NCBI GenBank assembly: GCA_023393635.1
Contig: JAEWKT010000046.1
Span: 23,584-87,583 of the forward strand
Length of the DNA stretch: 64,000 nt
DNA from: Pseudomonadota bacterium
GTDB taxonomy: Bacteria > Pseudomonadota > Gammaproteobacteria > Pseudomonadales > Moraxellaceae
Direction of reading: 5' to 3'
Shown: positions 51,720 through 61,117 of the stretch, one piece after another
How positions within the stretch are numbered: position 1 is the first letter of the stretch
How the letters are laid out: every line of letters starts with the position of its first letter
Made by a program: the position numbers and the translations under genes
The notes under the pieces: model-generated
What the model saw: the letters and a program-made list of their open reading frames with translations, nothing else
Told to the model about the DNA's origin: nothing
The model's database searches: none

Positions 51720-52475
51720 ATTAAATTCTGAACGCTTATTTTTTGGAAAGTTTTGCACTAAATCAATATTAGTGGCACGCATCATTAATGGTTGAATTAA
51801 CGGTGATCCAAGTACAGCTAACACCTGTTTTGCAGGGGCTTTATTATTTAATGCAGGGTTAATATAACCGCGTAAGATAATTTCATTATGGGAAACATAA
51901 GCAAACTGATCGGTTGGGCGTAGCCATTTGTCTAAGGTGACCGCACACTGAACTTGATTATTACGCGCCATACGCCATGCTGCAAGTGAATTAGGCGCAT
52001 TAACCAATTGAATGGATTTCGGGAGGCTAGGAACAGTTTTATTAAACATTTGACTAATCATGGTGCCTTCAGGTGAGACAGCAATACGTTTAATGTTGGC
52101 TTGCTTAATAGTATCAATCAGGGATACACGCTTAGCCAATGGTACATTAGGGCACCATAGCACTACTTTACTGGCTGCCAAAATTTGGCTGCTGGCAGTG
52201 AGGTACTGATTAATTCTTTGAATACCGTAACTTGGATTTTCTACAAACAGCACTAAATCCGCGGTCATTGCGCTTTTATTAAAATCTGCATAAATATCGT
52301 GATTTGATTTTGGCGTGATATTAATATTCATACCCAACTGTTTTACCAAGCGCGGTTTAAGCGACTCTAATACAGGCTGGAAGCCGTCGCTAATATCAAT
52401 GCTTAATGTTCCGCTAGCATAAGCAGGTGCTGCTATCAAAGCGAAAACAAGTGCAGAGACTGGTACTTTTTTCAT
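51705..52475 (-). CDS. Periplasmic substrate-binding protein, ModA-like
   Basis: This 256-residue exported protein has a signal peptide ending near APAYAS (about residue 20) and a type 2 periplasmic-binding fold of the molybdate/sulphate (ModA-like) kind. It has LSIDISDGFQPVLESLKPRL, DLVLFVENPSYGIQRIN, KVVLWCPNVPLAKRVSLIDTI, IKRIAVSPEGTMISQ and SPLIQPLMM near the end. No permease or ATPase gene is adjacent, so it is an orphan or serves a transporter encoded elsewhere. The substrate is unknown. Confidence 0.7.
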   Translation of the reverse strand: MKKVPVSALVFALIAAPAYASGTLSIDISDGFQPVLESLKPRLVKQLGMNINITPKSNHDIYADFNKSAMTADLVLFVENPSYGIQRINQYLTASSQILAASKVVLWCPNVPLAKRVSLIDTIKQANIKRIAVSPEGTMISQMFNKTVPSLPKSIQLVNAPNSLAAWRMARNNQVQCAVTLDKWLRPTDQFAYVSHNEIILRGYINPALNNKAPAKQVLAVLGSPLIQPLMMRATNIDLVQNFPKNKRSEFNKKAS

Positions 52476-52556
52476 TCTGAAGCCTTTTGTTAATATATTT
52501 TATACAATTGTATGCTTATTTTTACAAAATACAACTGCTAATTTTATCCATATATT

Positions 52557-53570
52557 TTATATCCATTTTTTTGCTCTAAAGTAAATAAATGGGCCTATAA
52601 AAAATAGACAGACCAGGGTAATAACGACTATAAAGCTAAAATGCCCTCGGGCAAATGGCAAAACATCAGTATTTATGCCGTAAATACTCGCCACTAACAT
52701 GGGCGGTGCCAGCAAGCTTGGCAAAATAGAAAATCGGCGGATCGTATCGCTTTGTTCGGTATTAATAAAACCAGACGTTGTGTCCAGTAAAAACCGTACC
52801 TTTTGAAATAAAAATGAATCATGCTCTACCAATGAGCGCACATCTTCGGTGAGCTCACGCACATCAATATCATATATATGACTGCCTAAAGCGCGTGGGC
52901 GACTTAAAAAAGTAAGCACACGGCGTAAGTCAATCAAGCATAGTTGTGCTTTACCCAGTACATCTTCTTGCTGTGCTAAACGTGTCACCATGTCATCAAG
53001 GTCTAATACTTGCTCACGATGCCGATTATTCAGTACTTCGGTCGAGTATTTTTCTAAATCTTTATGCACGTCTTCTAAAATATCTGCCAGTTCATCCAGT
53101 TTGGCTTCCAATAAACCCAATAAAATCCAGATGGGATCATTGTAATCAATGTTGTAATCATTACGGCGAGCCCGTGCACGAAACGCACGAAACGACACCA
53201 GTTTTTCACCGCGCAGGGTAAATAAACGGTCTTTGCTTAAAATAAAAGCAACGGTTTGTGCGGTGGCTAAAATATGACTATTACCACTTTCTTCATTTTC
53301 TAAAGATAAGTTTTTATTTTTATTTAAAAAATAGGTGCTGATATGCAAGATGCCATCATCATCACGATAGTAGCGGGCAGAAGAGGAAATATCGTCGAGT
53401 GATTTTATGGTAGGAAGGTTTTGTCCGTAAGCTTCCTGTACCCATTGCTGTTCTTCTTGAGTAGGTGCAATCAGGTCAATCCACACCAGGTGCTGCTCTA
53501 AGTCAAAGCTACCGCGGATGGTGGTGTCATGTAGGCTACCGCTTTCGGTGGCAAAAAAAGCTTCTAGCAT
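52557..53570 (-). CDS. CorA-family Mg2+/divalent cation transporter with a GIN signature
   Basis: This 337-residue inner-membrane transporter is closely related to E. coli CorA. ATG at 53570 (GAGAG 8 bases before it) is used; an open extension to 53651 lacks support. The large cytoplasmic N-terminal domain has FDLEQHLVWIDLIAPTQEEQ, LPTIKSLDDISSSARYY and LTFLSRPRALGSHIYDIDVREL. Two C-terminal helices and FRAKKW follow. The normally invariant YGMN signature reads YGIN here (codons at 52671-52679, Ile codon ATA). ZntB-type relatives also have GIN, but the remainder is CorA-like (SLLAPPMLVASIYG). Confidence 0.88.
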   Translation of the reverse strand: MLEAFFATESGSLHDTTIRGSFDLEQHLVWIDLIAPTQEEQQWVQEAYGQNLPTIKSLDDISSSARYYRDDDGILHISTYFLNKNKNLSLENEESGNSHILATAQTVAFILSKDRLFTLRGEKLVSFRAFRARARRNDYNIDYNDPIWILLGLLEAKLDELADILEDVHKDLEKYSTEVLNNRHREQVLDLDDMVTRLAQQEDVLGKAQLCLIDLRRVLTFLSRPRALGSHIYDIDVRELTEDVRSLVEHDSFLFQKVRFLLDTTSGFINTEQSDTIRRFSILPSLLAPPMLVASIYGINTDVLPFARGHFSFIVVITLVCLFFIGPFIYFRAKKWI

Positions 53571-53809
53571 CTGTTCAGCTCTCTTGCGCAAAGTATGATT
53601 ATCAATGCCTATTCTAGTCGTCTCGCCAGCACTTGGGCAGGGGGCAAGCACATTTTTTTAATAAAAAGAAGTAATGAGTAAGGGTGCGGTATGGCTTATA
53701 TAATGCTTAATAGCCTACTTGCATCAGCCTCACTTAGGCTTGATTTACTTTTAAGAAGTGCGTTTAAGCGGTATAAATTACTGAACCAGACAGAGGAATA
53801 TCATTTTAT

Positions 53810-54448
53810 TTACTGGTCTGCTGTGGCAATAACATAATGCGCAATATGTTGCACCCCTAGACTTAATAATTGTTCTTCAATAGCGGTCAAGGTACTGCCC
53901 GTAGTAAATACATCATCAATGACCACCACTTTACGTGGAATCACACGACATTGCGCTTTGTTAAGATAAAAAGCCTGCTGTAAATTATTGAGACGTTCGC
54001 TACGACTTAAATGTTGCTGCGCTAGCGTATGGTGCCGATGCAAAGGTTGCCACAATGGAACCTGCCATTGCCTGGATAGTTGCTTGGCCAATAGCAATGA
54101 TTGATTAAAGCCGCGTTGTTTGAGCCGATCATTTGACAAGGGAACTGCCACAATGGCTTGTATATCTGGCTTAGGTAATTTAAGCAACAGGTCGGTCAAT
54201 ACAGGTAATAGGTCAAGCCGTCCTTGATATTTATACAAATGGATTAAGCGATCAACTGGCCAGCCATAATGGCAGGCCGCTTTTATATTCTGGTTTTTTG
54301 AGATTTGTGTGTCTTGATTGAACCAGGGCATGGCTTGCCAACAGGCAGCGCAAATACTTTTTTTAGCAAATGCTGGGCTTAAATGGCATAAAAGGCACAT
54401 TGGCCTCAAGCCACACAAGTGCTGCTTAAATAGCGTAGGCATGGTCAT
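53810..54448 (-). CDS. comF: ComF family protein (phosphoribosyltransferase-like)
   Basis: This 212-residue ComF-type protein, a family linked to DNA uptake in transformable bacteria, has an N-terminal zinc-finger-like part (Cys18, Cys21, Cys33, Cys36) and a type I phosphoribosyltransferase fold with AIVAVPLSNDRLKQRGFNQ and the PRPP loop VVVIDDVFTTGSTL (about 170-185). It starts 3 bp after the recG end, so the two may be co-transcribed. Its role here is inferred from the family, supported by DprA elsewhere in the window. Confidence 0.88.
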   Translation of the reverse strand: MTMPTLFKQHLCGLRPMCLLCHLSPAFAKKSICAACWQAMPWFNQDTQISKNQNIKAACHYGWPVDRLIHLYKYQGRLDLLPVLTDLLLKLPKPDIQAIVAVPLSNDRLKQRGFNQSLLLAKQLSRQWQVPLWQPLHRHHTLAQQHLSRSERLNNLQQAFYLNKAQCRVIPRKVVVIDDVFTTGSTLTAIEEQLLSLGVQHIAHYVIATADQ

Positions 54449-54451
54449 GAT

Positions 54452-56500
54452 TTAGACATAGGCATAGCGCGGTGCTTCGGGTAGCCATCGCTGTAGCAGT
54501 GGCTCTGCCAGCTCATGATGTTGTTTTAAAATAATGCCAGCCACATAGTGCGCTTGTGGCAGCAAGTATTCATCACGCTGCAAATTTGCCAGCCTAAAGC
54601 CTAGCAAGCCTGTTTGCCGCGTGCCTAATATCTCTCCAGGGCCACGCAGTTCCAGATCTTTTTCAGCAATGACAAAACCATCGGTGCTGGCACGCAAGGT
54701 AGATAAACGTTCAGTTCCATTTTCTGTTAGTGGTGATTTATACATCAGTACACAGAAACTGGCGGTGCTGCCACGACCTACCCTGCCACGTAGCTGATGA
54801 AGCTGTGATAAACCTAGCCGTTCGGCATTTTCAATAATCATAAGTGACGCATTAGGTACATCAACCCCCACTTCAATGACCGTGGTGGCAACTAATAAAT
54901 GCAGCTTATTTTGTTTAAACTCCTGCATGACACGCTGTTTTTCATCAGGTTTCATGCGGCCATGCACCAAGCCTAATTTTAAATGTGGCAGGCGCATCGA
55001 CAGTTCGGCAAAAGTATCTTCGGCGGCTTGGGCATCAAGTGTTTCAGACTGTTCAACCAAGGTACACACCCAGTAAGCTTGCTTGCCTTCAGTGCAATTG
55101 GCGGCCACACGAGCAATCACTTGTTCACGTTTCTCAAAAGGAATGGTAACAGTAGTAATGGGCGTGCGTCCTGGTGGCAGCTCATCAATTACTGAGGTAT
55201 CCAAATCACCATAAGCACTCATGGCTAGCGTGCGTGGAATAGGCGTGGCGGTCATTACCAGTTGATGCGGTGTGGTGCCCGCACTGCCTTTTTCACGCAA
55301 GGCCAAGCGTTGATCCACGCCAAAGCGGTGCTGTTCATCAATAATCACCAAACCCAGTTGTTTAAATGCAACATTGGTTTGAAATAACGCATGCGTGCCA
55401 ATAGCCAGTTGCGCTTGGCCTGTTTTAATTAAATGTTCAGACAACTCACGTGCTTTGCCTTTTTGTTTGCCAGACAGCCATGCCACCTGAATACCCAGGG
55501 GGGTAAACCATTGACTAAAATTAATAAAATGCTGCTCGGCCAAAATTTCCGTGGGTGCCATAAGAGCCACTTGCCAGTTGCTTTCCAGCGCATGGCACGC
55601 TGCAATGGCTGCTACCAGCGTTTTACCTGCGCCCACATCACCTTGCACTAGACGTAACATTGGTTTTGTTTGTTTTAAGTCTGCCAATATTTCTGCACTG
55701 ACACGTACCTGTGCCTGAGTAGGCTGAAAAGGCAATTGGTCTAATAGCTGCCTGGTTAGTTGTTTACTGGGTGCAATGGCAGGTGCGGCAATCGATTGAA
55801 TGTAATAGCGGCGCGTCAGTAGGCTTAATTGGTGCGCCACCAGTTCTTCAAAAATAAGCCGTTGCTGGGCAGGATGTCGTCCTTCAATTAATTCAAAAAT
55901 ATTGGCATCGGCAGGTGGCTGATGCACATAACGTAGTGCTGCCTGCATGTCGTAGTGTTTTACAAACTGGTGCGGTAAAAGCTCTGGCAGATGCTGAGAG
56001 TAATGACTCAGCGCCTGCTCGACAAATAGGCGCAACTTGGCTTGGGTGAGTCCTTCCGTAGTAGGATAAATGGCAGTTAAACGTGAGGCAGGTAGTGCAG
56101 CAGTTTCACTGACAAACTGATACTCAGGGTGATATAGCTCAAGGCCGCGTGCGCCCACCCGCACTTCACCAAACACCCGAACACTTGATCCAATATTAAA
56201 CTTGTCCGTTAAGCCTTTATAGACCTGATAAAAACGCAACGTTACCTTGCCCAAGCCATCGCTGATCTGAATGGCTACTGATGCACGTTTACCAGGCGGA
56301 AAGTCTACCGATTGAATGGTGCCTTGCAATAATGCCGTTTTGCCAACCACCAACTGATTCATGCTGATAATTCGGCTACGGTCTTCGTAATCACGTGGCA
56401 GATGAAATAGTAAATCGGCAGGCGTATAAATATGCAGCTTGGCCAGCAATTGCGCAGCAGCTTCTCCCACACCCGTTAAGTCACGAACAGTTATACTCAT
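54452..56500 (-). CDS. recG: ATP-dependent DNA helicase RecG
   Basis: RecG is a DNA translocase that remodels stalled forks and branched DNA. The 682-residue protein has an N-terminal wedge (OB) domain with LLQGTIQSVDFPPGKRASV, then superfamily 2 helicase motifs GDVGAGKTLVA, LMAPTEILAEQH, IIDEQHRFGV (DEQH), MTATPIPRTLAM and, in the second domain, LVATTVIEVGVDVPNAS and QLRGRVGRGS. ATG at 56500 is preferred to a TTG at 56527 because it begins at the family's usual MSI-type start, although no strong ribosome site precedes either. Confidence 0.96.
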   Translation of the reverse strand: MSITVRDLTGVGEAAAQLLAKLHIYTPADLLFHLPRDYEDRSRIISMNQLVVGKTALLQGTIQSVDFPPGKRASVAIQISDGLGKVTLRFYQVYKGLTDKFNIGSSVRVFGEVRVGARGLELYHPEYQFVSETAALPASRLTAIYPTTEGLTQAKLRLFVEQALSHYSQHLPELLPHQFVKHYDMQAALRYVHQPPADANIFELIEGRHPAQQRLIFEELVAHQLSLLTRRYYIQSIAAPAIAPSKQLTRQLLDQLPFQPTQAQVRVSAEILADLKQTKPMLRLVQGDVGAGKTLVAAIAACHALESNWQVALMAPTEILAEQHFINFSQWFTPLGIQVAWLSGKQKGKARELSEHLIKTGQAQLAIGTHALFQTNVAFKQLGLVIIDEQHRFGVDQRLALREKGSAGTTPHQLVMTATPIPRTLAMSAYGDLDTSVIDELPPGRTPITTVTIPFEKREQVIARVAANCTEGKQAYWVCTLVEQSETLDAQAAEDTFAELSMRLPHLKLGLVHGRMKPDEKQRVMQEFKQNKLHLLVATTVIEVGVDVPNASLMIIENAERLGLSQLHQLRGRVGRGSTASFCVLMYKSPLTENGTERLSTLRASTDGFVIAEKDLELRGPGEILGTRQTGLLGFRLANLQRDEYLLPQAHYVAGIILKQHHELAEPLLQRWLPEAPRYAYV

Positions 56501-56986
56501 GCTTAAAGTGTAATGGCAGTTGACCAAAAATGCATGTATTGATTAGGGACTCTGGCACCAATAAATGACTACTTGCGACAAATCTGGTCGCGTAAAGGCA
56601 TTAGGTCACAGGTGCGACAGCATACTGCGTGCTATAGACAAGCTGCGTGGATAGAGAAGCAATGCCTCTAAGCTGATACGTCTACAATAGTGGTGTGATG
56701 TAATTTTGGAAACTGTTCACGAGTGTGGCTCAAGCCTTGCTTATTGGCCTTAATCACTAGCCGTATATCGGTTTGGCATATTTTTAATAAATATGGATGG
56801 TTTTTGCTCTTGCAATGTGAGCAGTTTTGGCTTTTGATTAGTGACGACTAAACTGTGCATATTGTATCTACTCATGGTTAATAGAATTAGCGCTGGGTTG
56901 ATGCTTTGGTCAGTACTTGGGGTAATGTGGCGATAGCGCATGTGTGATGGGATACGATACACATAACAACAAAAGATGGAGCAGCG
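56501..56986. other. Spacer between recG and the DUF6091-like gene
   Basis: This 486-bp divergent region has no gene I can support. Short open frames on the minus strand (for example 56750-56962) lack ribosome sites and family-like sequence. No tRNA or hairpin terminator is seen. It probably holds the promoters of recG and of the binding-protein gene. Confidence 0.35.
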
Positions 56987-57997
56987 ATGATGGTAAAAAG
57001 AATGAACTGGTCTTTAAAAAGCCTGATTCTGGGAACAGGATTATTTGGCTTAATGACCACAGCGCAAGCACAAACCATTTGTGCGTTTGATCTGGGTGGT
57101 GCTTCTGGTGATAACTATGCCTTGATGAAAGATTTTGTTCTTGCTGCAAAAAAATGGAACGTCGATATTAGCTTAAAACCTTACAGTAGCGAGGTTGCTG
57201 CTCTTAAAGACTTCAAAGCAGGTGAATGTGATGGACTGGTTGCAACCAGCTTTACTACACGTGCCTTTAATAGTTATACAGGCTCAATTAATGCCATTGG
57301 GGCTGTTCCCAGCAATGTGATTGCACGCAATTTGCTTATGCTGATGGGTAACCCCAAAGTGGCAGGCGATATGGTAGAGGGCAATTATGAGTCAGCGGGA
57401 ATTATTCCTTTAGGTTCTGCCTATTTAACCACCAAAGATCGCACAATAAATACCCTGGCTAAAATGGAAGGCAAACGCATCGGGGTATTAGAAATCGATC
57501 CTGTACAATCACGTATGGCCATTAAAGTGGGCGCTAAGCCTGTGTCCATGACCATTGATAATGCGGGTAAGAAATTTGAAACCAGTCAAATTGATATTTT
57601 ACCCATTCCCAGCATGGCCTTTGTGCCTTTAGAGGTAAACCGTCATATTGGCGCAAATGGTGGTGTGGCACGCTTTCCATTAAGCTTTATGACACTCAAT
57701 GTTATCTTGAAGAAAGATGCTTATCCTGCGGGTTTTGGCCAAAAAAGCCGTAACTGGTTCACAGCGCAAACCCCAAAATTAATGAGCAAAATTGCGCGTG
57801 ATGATGCCGCTATTCCAGCCAAATACTGGTTTGATATTCCAACAGAAGACCAGGTGGGGTATTTGCGTATCTTGCGGCAAATGCGTATTGAATTTGTGCA
57901 AAACAAAACCTATAACCCACGCATGATGAGTTTGCTGAAACGACTACGTTGTCAGCAAGATAAAACCAATTATGAATGTGCGCTAAAAGGTGAATAA
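56987..57997 (+). CDS. Putative periplasmic solute-binding protein (DUF6091-like)
   Basis: This 336-residue exported protein has a signal peptide ending at AQAQ (about residue 29), one disulphide-capable Cys near ICAFDLGG and another in KAGECDG. The pattern CAFDLGGASGDNYALMKDF, then VIARNLLMLMGNP, GIIPLGSAYLTTKDR and WFDIPTEDQVGYLRILRQMR resembles a family of putative solute-binding proteins (DUF6091) seen in Acinetobacter and relatives, with a TRAP-like fold. No transporter membrane gene is next to it. GGAGCAGCG precedes two ATGs; 56987 or 56990 is the start. Confidence 0.65.
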   Translation: MMVKRMNWSLKSLILGTGLFGLMTTAQAQTICAFDLGGASGDNYALMKDFVLAAKKWNVDISLKPYSSEVAALKDFKAGECDGLVATSFTTRAFNSYTGSINAIGAVPSNVIARNLLMLMGNPKVAGDMVEGNYESAGIIPLGSAYLTTKDRTINTLAKMEGKRIGVLEIDPVQSRMAIKVGAKPVSMTIDNAGKKFETSQIDILPIPSMAFVPLEVNRHIGANGGVARFPLSFMTLNVILKKDAYPAGFGQKSRNWFTAQTPKLMSKIARDDAAIPAKYWFDIPTEDQVGYLRILRQMRIEFVQNKTYNPRMMSLLKRLRCQQDKTNYECALKGE

Positions 57998-58019
57998 CTA
58001 AATAGTCTTGTTGTAAAAT

Positions 58020-58050
58020 CCTCTAATCCCCTTGAGAAGGGTTTAGAGGG
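58020..58050 (-). terminator. Hairpin between the convergent binding-protein and YgiW-like genes
   Basis: CCTCTAA and CCCTT pair with AAGGG and TTAGAGG (58020-58049), with a small bulge. Read on the minus strand it is followed by ATTTTAC, so it is a fair terminator for the YgiW-like gene; the + strand lacks a T-tract. Confidence 0.5.
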
Positions 58051-58070
58051 GTAGAATCTATTAATACAAA

Positions 58071-58442
58071 TCAAAAACGTACTTCGTCTACGTCAAGTTC
58101 TACTGTTTTTTTAGGGAAATGATCAACATCTATTTCGCCTACCAAGGTGACACGCGTATTGGCATTCACTGGCTTGCCATTCCATTTGTCATTATCAATA
58201 TCAACGGTGATTGAGCCAGTCTTGTCTTTAAACTCATATTTTTCATCACCCAATGAGCGTACCAGCTGTCCTTGTATAATCACTTTACTGTCATCTTTTA
58301 ATGTTTTGGCTTGGGCGACGGTTACTGTTTCATATTGGGTCTTGCTTAAAGCAGTCTGATTAATTGCTTCAGCATGCGCGCCTGAGAAAGCACATACGCC
58401 AGCCGCTAGTAAACCTACTGTAAATATATTTTTCATGATCAT
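58071..58442 (-). CDS. YgiW/YdeI family stress tolerance protein (BOF domain)
   Basis: This small periplasmic protein (123 residues) has a signal peptide ending near AHAEA and a bacterial OB fold (BOF). It contains VTVAQAKTLKDDSKVIIQGQLVRSLGDEKYEF, DKTGSITVDIDNDKWNGKPV and DVDHFPKKTVELDVDEVRF. Relatives in enteric bacteria help resist oxidative, acid or cationic-peptide stress. Two ATGs (58442 and 58436) are possible starts. It is probably monocistronic. Confidence 0.9.
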   Translation of the reverse strand: MIMKNIFTVGLLAAGVCAFSGAHAEAINQTALSKTQYETVTVAQAKTLKDDSKVIIQGQLVRSLGDEKYEFKDKTGSITVDIDNDKWNGKPVNANTRVTLVGEIDVDHFPKKTVELDVDEVRF

Positions 58443-58545
58443 TACCTGTATAATATTTAATCATTTGACGATAAAGTAATGTGGCACATAAAAAATGTCG
58501 GTACAGTAACGCTTTGCTAATAAATAGTAATCAACAGTAAGAGTA

Positions 58546-59241
58546 CTATAAGTTTGCCCCAAACCATGTCCCTATTAACTGGGTACATAACATGGCAAAC
58601 ACTCCCCAAAATAACACACGTAATGCCCCACGAATCATAGAAGCACCACCTGCATAACTTGCCAATGCGCCTAACAGCAGCAAAGCAGCACAGGTAGAGA
58701 GTACGACAGCAGCTTGAATAAATGCATCGCTGGCCAACCAAATCGCCAATATAGGACATATTGCGCCAAGGATAAAAGAGCCCGCAGAGGCAAGTGCCGC
58801 TTGCACGGGTTTAGCGTGGTTAATATCAGAAATGCCAATTTCATCTCTGGCGTGGGCATGCAAGGCGTTGTACGTGGTGAGCTGTTTGGCCACTTGAGCC
58901 GCCAAGGGTGCAGTTAAGCCGCGCTGAACATAAATTTGAGTTAATTCCTTAAGCTCATGCTCAGGATTATGGACTAATTCATGCGCTTCTTTCATTAAAT
59001 CAGCCGCTTCAATATCTGCTTGCGATTGCACCGAAACATATTCCCCGGCAGCCATGGATACGGCTCCCGCCACTACACCTGCTACCCCTGTAATCATTAA
59101 AGTATCCGCTGTGGCACCGCTGGCCGCCACACCAATGACCAAACTGGCTACTGAAATAATGCCGTCATTGGCACCGAGTACTGCGGCACGTAGCCAACCC
59201 ATACGATGGCTAAAGTGTATTTCATGGTGGTGTGCAGTCAT
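58546..59241 (-). CDS. VIT1/CCC1-family metal transporter
   Basis: This 231-residue membrane protein of the VIT family (vacuolar iron transporter type) is predicted to move iron or manganese. HHHEIHFSHRMGWLRAAVLGANDGIISVASLVIG, MAAGEYVSVQSQADIEAAD and a cytoplasmic helical segment rich in Glu/His (EAHELVHNPEHELKELTQIY) are characteristic; about five hydrophobic segments can be counted. ATG at 59241 is used; a TTG at 59253 extends it by four residues. Ribosome site is weak. Confidence 0.9.
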   Translation of the reverse strand: MTAHHHEIHFSHRMGWLRAAVLGANDGIISVASLVIGVAASGATADTLMITGVAGVVAGAVSMAAGEYVSVQSQADIEAADLMKEAHELVHNPEHELKELTQIYVQRGLTAPLAAQVAKQLTTYNALHAHARDEIGISDINHAKPVQAALASAGSFILGAICPILAIWLASDAFIQAAVVLSTCAALLLLGALASYAGGASMIRGALRVLFWGVFAMLCTQLIGTWFGANL

Positions 59242-59450
59242 AAGAGTAGGCAAAAAAAGAGATCAATTGAGCATACGCAAGAGTACATCGTTTTACGAGA
59301 GACAAGACAGTAAAATTGGATGCAGTAATAGTTCAAAAAGTGCGATCGAAAACAGAAATTATAGAACATTGACTGCATAAAGCGGGTAGTAGAACAGTGA
59401 ATGATAAAAAAGTATTCTCAGAGGAATTGATCTAAATAAAGCATTCCAGC

Positions 59451-59483
59451 CCCATGCACCTATCAACTATAACAGTGCATGGG
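59451..59483 (-). terminator. Hairpin downstream of the amidase gene
   Basis: CCCATGCAC (59451-59459) and GTGCATGGG (59475-59483) form a perfect 9-bp stem with a 15-nt loop, 41 bp after the amidase stop on the minus strand. No T-tract follows at once, so termination is likely but not certain. Confidence 0.4.
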
Positions 59484-59523
59484 ATCAGCAATTCAACCTA
59501 AATGAATCATAAAAATGACCACA

Positions 59524-61032
59524 TTAAAGTTTAATGTGCTGATACTTTGCTTGCCATGGTTGGGCGTACTCTAATTGAGCTGCCAGTGCCAGCAGCACAT
59601 GTTCTTGCCCAAATGGTGCAATAAACTGTGATCCTAAAGGCAAGCCATTTTTATTCCAGTAAAGGGGTACAGATATGGCAGGCACCCCAGTAATATTGGC
59701 CAGTTGCGTAAATGGCACCCACCTTAAATTACTTTGTACAATTTGCTCAATTAAAAACGAACCGCGTGCCAATTGATGTGCCTGACCAGTTTTAAGCACG
59801 CCTTTTAACAATAACTGTTGCCACTTTGGCGTTACCACTTCGCCATTTTTTGGTGCCACACTGGCAGTGGTAGGCGTCAGGTATAAATCATATTTTTGAA
59901 AGAATACATTGAGCTGGCGCGTATAGTGCCCCCAATGGCTTAAGCAGCGTAAATAATCAGTTGCTGTGGTTTTAGCACCAAATGCTGCCGCCGCGCGCGA
60001 GTCTAATTCAAACGCATTACCAGTGCCGCCAACCAGCTGTTTAAACTCATCCATCATTACTGCGCACTGGGAAAACCACATCACAATAAAATCACTGGCC
60101 AACGCCATGCCATCAATTGCAGGGGTATCTTCAACCACCTCATGGCCTAAGTCCGTTAACAACTGGATGGTTTTTTGCACTGTGGCTACGGCATCTTTAC
60201 TGACCTTGGTGCCAATAGGCGACTTGGTGCTAAACGCAATGCGTAACTTTTTTGGCGGTTGTTTCAGGGCATCTAAATAGCTTGTGGGCGCAGTTTGAAT
60301 ATCAAATAAAGCACTTAAATCTGATCCAGAAGTTGCATCTAACATGGCAGCGCTGTCACGCACAGAGCGTGTTAATACATGTTGCATGGCAGCACCATGC
60401 ATGGCTTCACTGGATTCTGGCCCCCACGGTGTACGACCACGGCTTGGCTTTAAACCAAACAAACCACAATAACTGGCTGGAATCCGAATTGAACCGCCGC
60501 CGTCACTTGCACCAGCCATTGGCACGATACCAGCCGCAACCGCTGCCGCCGAACCGCCTGACGAGCCACCAGAATTATGCTTTAAGTGCCACGGATTATG
60601 ACAACTACCCCATGCTTTAGGTTCAGTGATGCCTTTTAGACCAAATTCTGGGCTATTGGTGCGGCCAAATATGGTGGTACCAGCCGCTTGCCAGCGATTT
60701 ACAATTTCTGCATTAAACTCAGGCGTATAATTTTTGCTTTTTAATAGTTCAGAGCCATGGCTGGCTGGCACGCCACTATATTCCTGAAATAAATCCTTGA
60801 GCAAAAAAGGCACACCTGCAAAAGCACTATTTGCGCCACAATTGGCATGCGCCTTAATATAACGGCGCGCTTCATCATACATGGGAATAGTAATTGCATT
60901 GAGCTTAGGATCAACCTGCTTGGCGCGTAAAATGGCTATTTCCAATAATTCTTCTGCACTAACTTGTCTGGTTTTTACCAGTTGTGCCAACCCTAATCCA
61001 TCGTATTGCAAATATTCATTCATTTTTAACAC
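59524..61032 (-). CDS. Amidase (amidase signature family, NylA-like)
   Basis: This 502-residue serine amidase has the Ser-cis-Ser-Lys triad: Lys79 in PFLLKDLF, cis-Ser at 157 or 158 in HNSGGSSGGSAAAVAAG, and nucleophile Ser181 in DGGGSIRIPASYCGLFG. TRSVRDSAAMLDATSG and the closing LYWNKNGLPLGSQFIAPFGQE suit the branch containing 6-aminohexanoate cyclic dimer hydrolase. The true substrate is unknown and glutamyl-tRNA amidotransferase is ruled out by the divergent C-terminus and lack of partners. GTG at 61032 is the start because AAGGA lies 7 bases before it. Confidence 0.87.
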   Translation of the reverse strand: MLKMNEYLQYDGLGLAQLVKTRQVSAEELLEIAILRAKQVDPKLNAITIPMYDEARRYIKAHANCGANSAFAGVPFLLKDLFQEYSGVPASHGSELLKSKNYTPEFNAEIVNRWQAAGTTIFGRTNSPEFGLKGITEPKAWGSCHNPWHLKHNSGGSSGGSAAAVAAGIVPMAGASDGGGSIRIPASYCGLFGLKPSRGRTPWGPESSEAMHGAAMQHVLTRSVRDSAAMLDATSGSDLSALFDIQTAPTSYLDALKQPPKKLRIAFSTKSPIGTKVSKDAVATVQKTIQLLTDLGHEVVEDTPAIDGMALASDFIVMWFSQCAVMMDEFKQLVGGTGNAFELDSRAAAAFGAKTTATDYLRCLSHWGHYTRQLNVFFQKYDLYLTPTTASVAPKNGEVVTPKWQQLLLKGVLKTGQAHQLARGSFLIEQIVQSNLRWVPFTQLANITGVPAISVPLYWNKNGLPLGSQFIAPFGQEHVLLALAAQLEYAQPWQAKYQHIKL

Positions 61033-61117
61033 AAGAAAATCCTTATCCTGCCAAAGTGGATGCAGCTATAAACATAGGTAAATAGGCCATAAAAGTCAAA
61101 GTACAAAAAACGATAGG

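Noticed and set aside
52557..53570. Calling the CorA-family protein ZntB because of the GIN motif
   Set aside because: The surrounding sequence (LLAPPMLVASIYG, FRAKKW end, N-terminal domain) is CorA-like rather than ZntB-like.
56750..56962. 70-codon minus-strand frame in the recG upstream gap
   Set aside because: No ribosome site, no signal or domain pattern, and composition unlike neighbouring genes.
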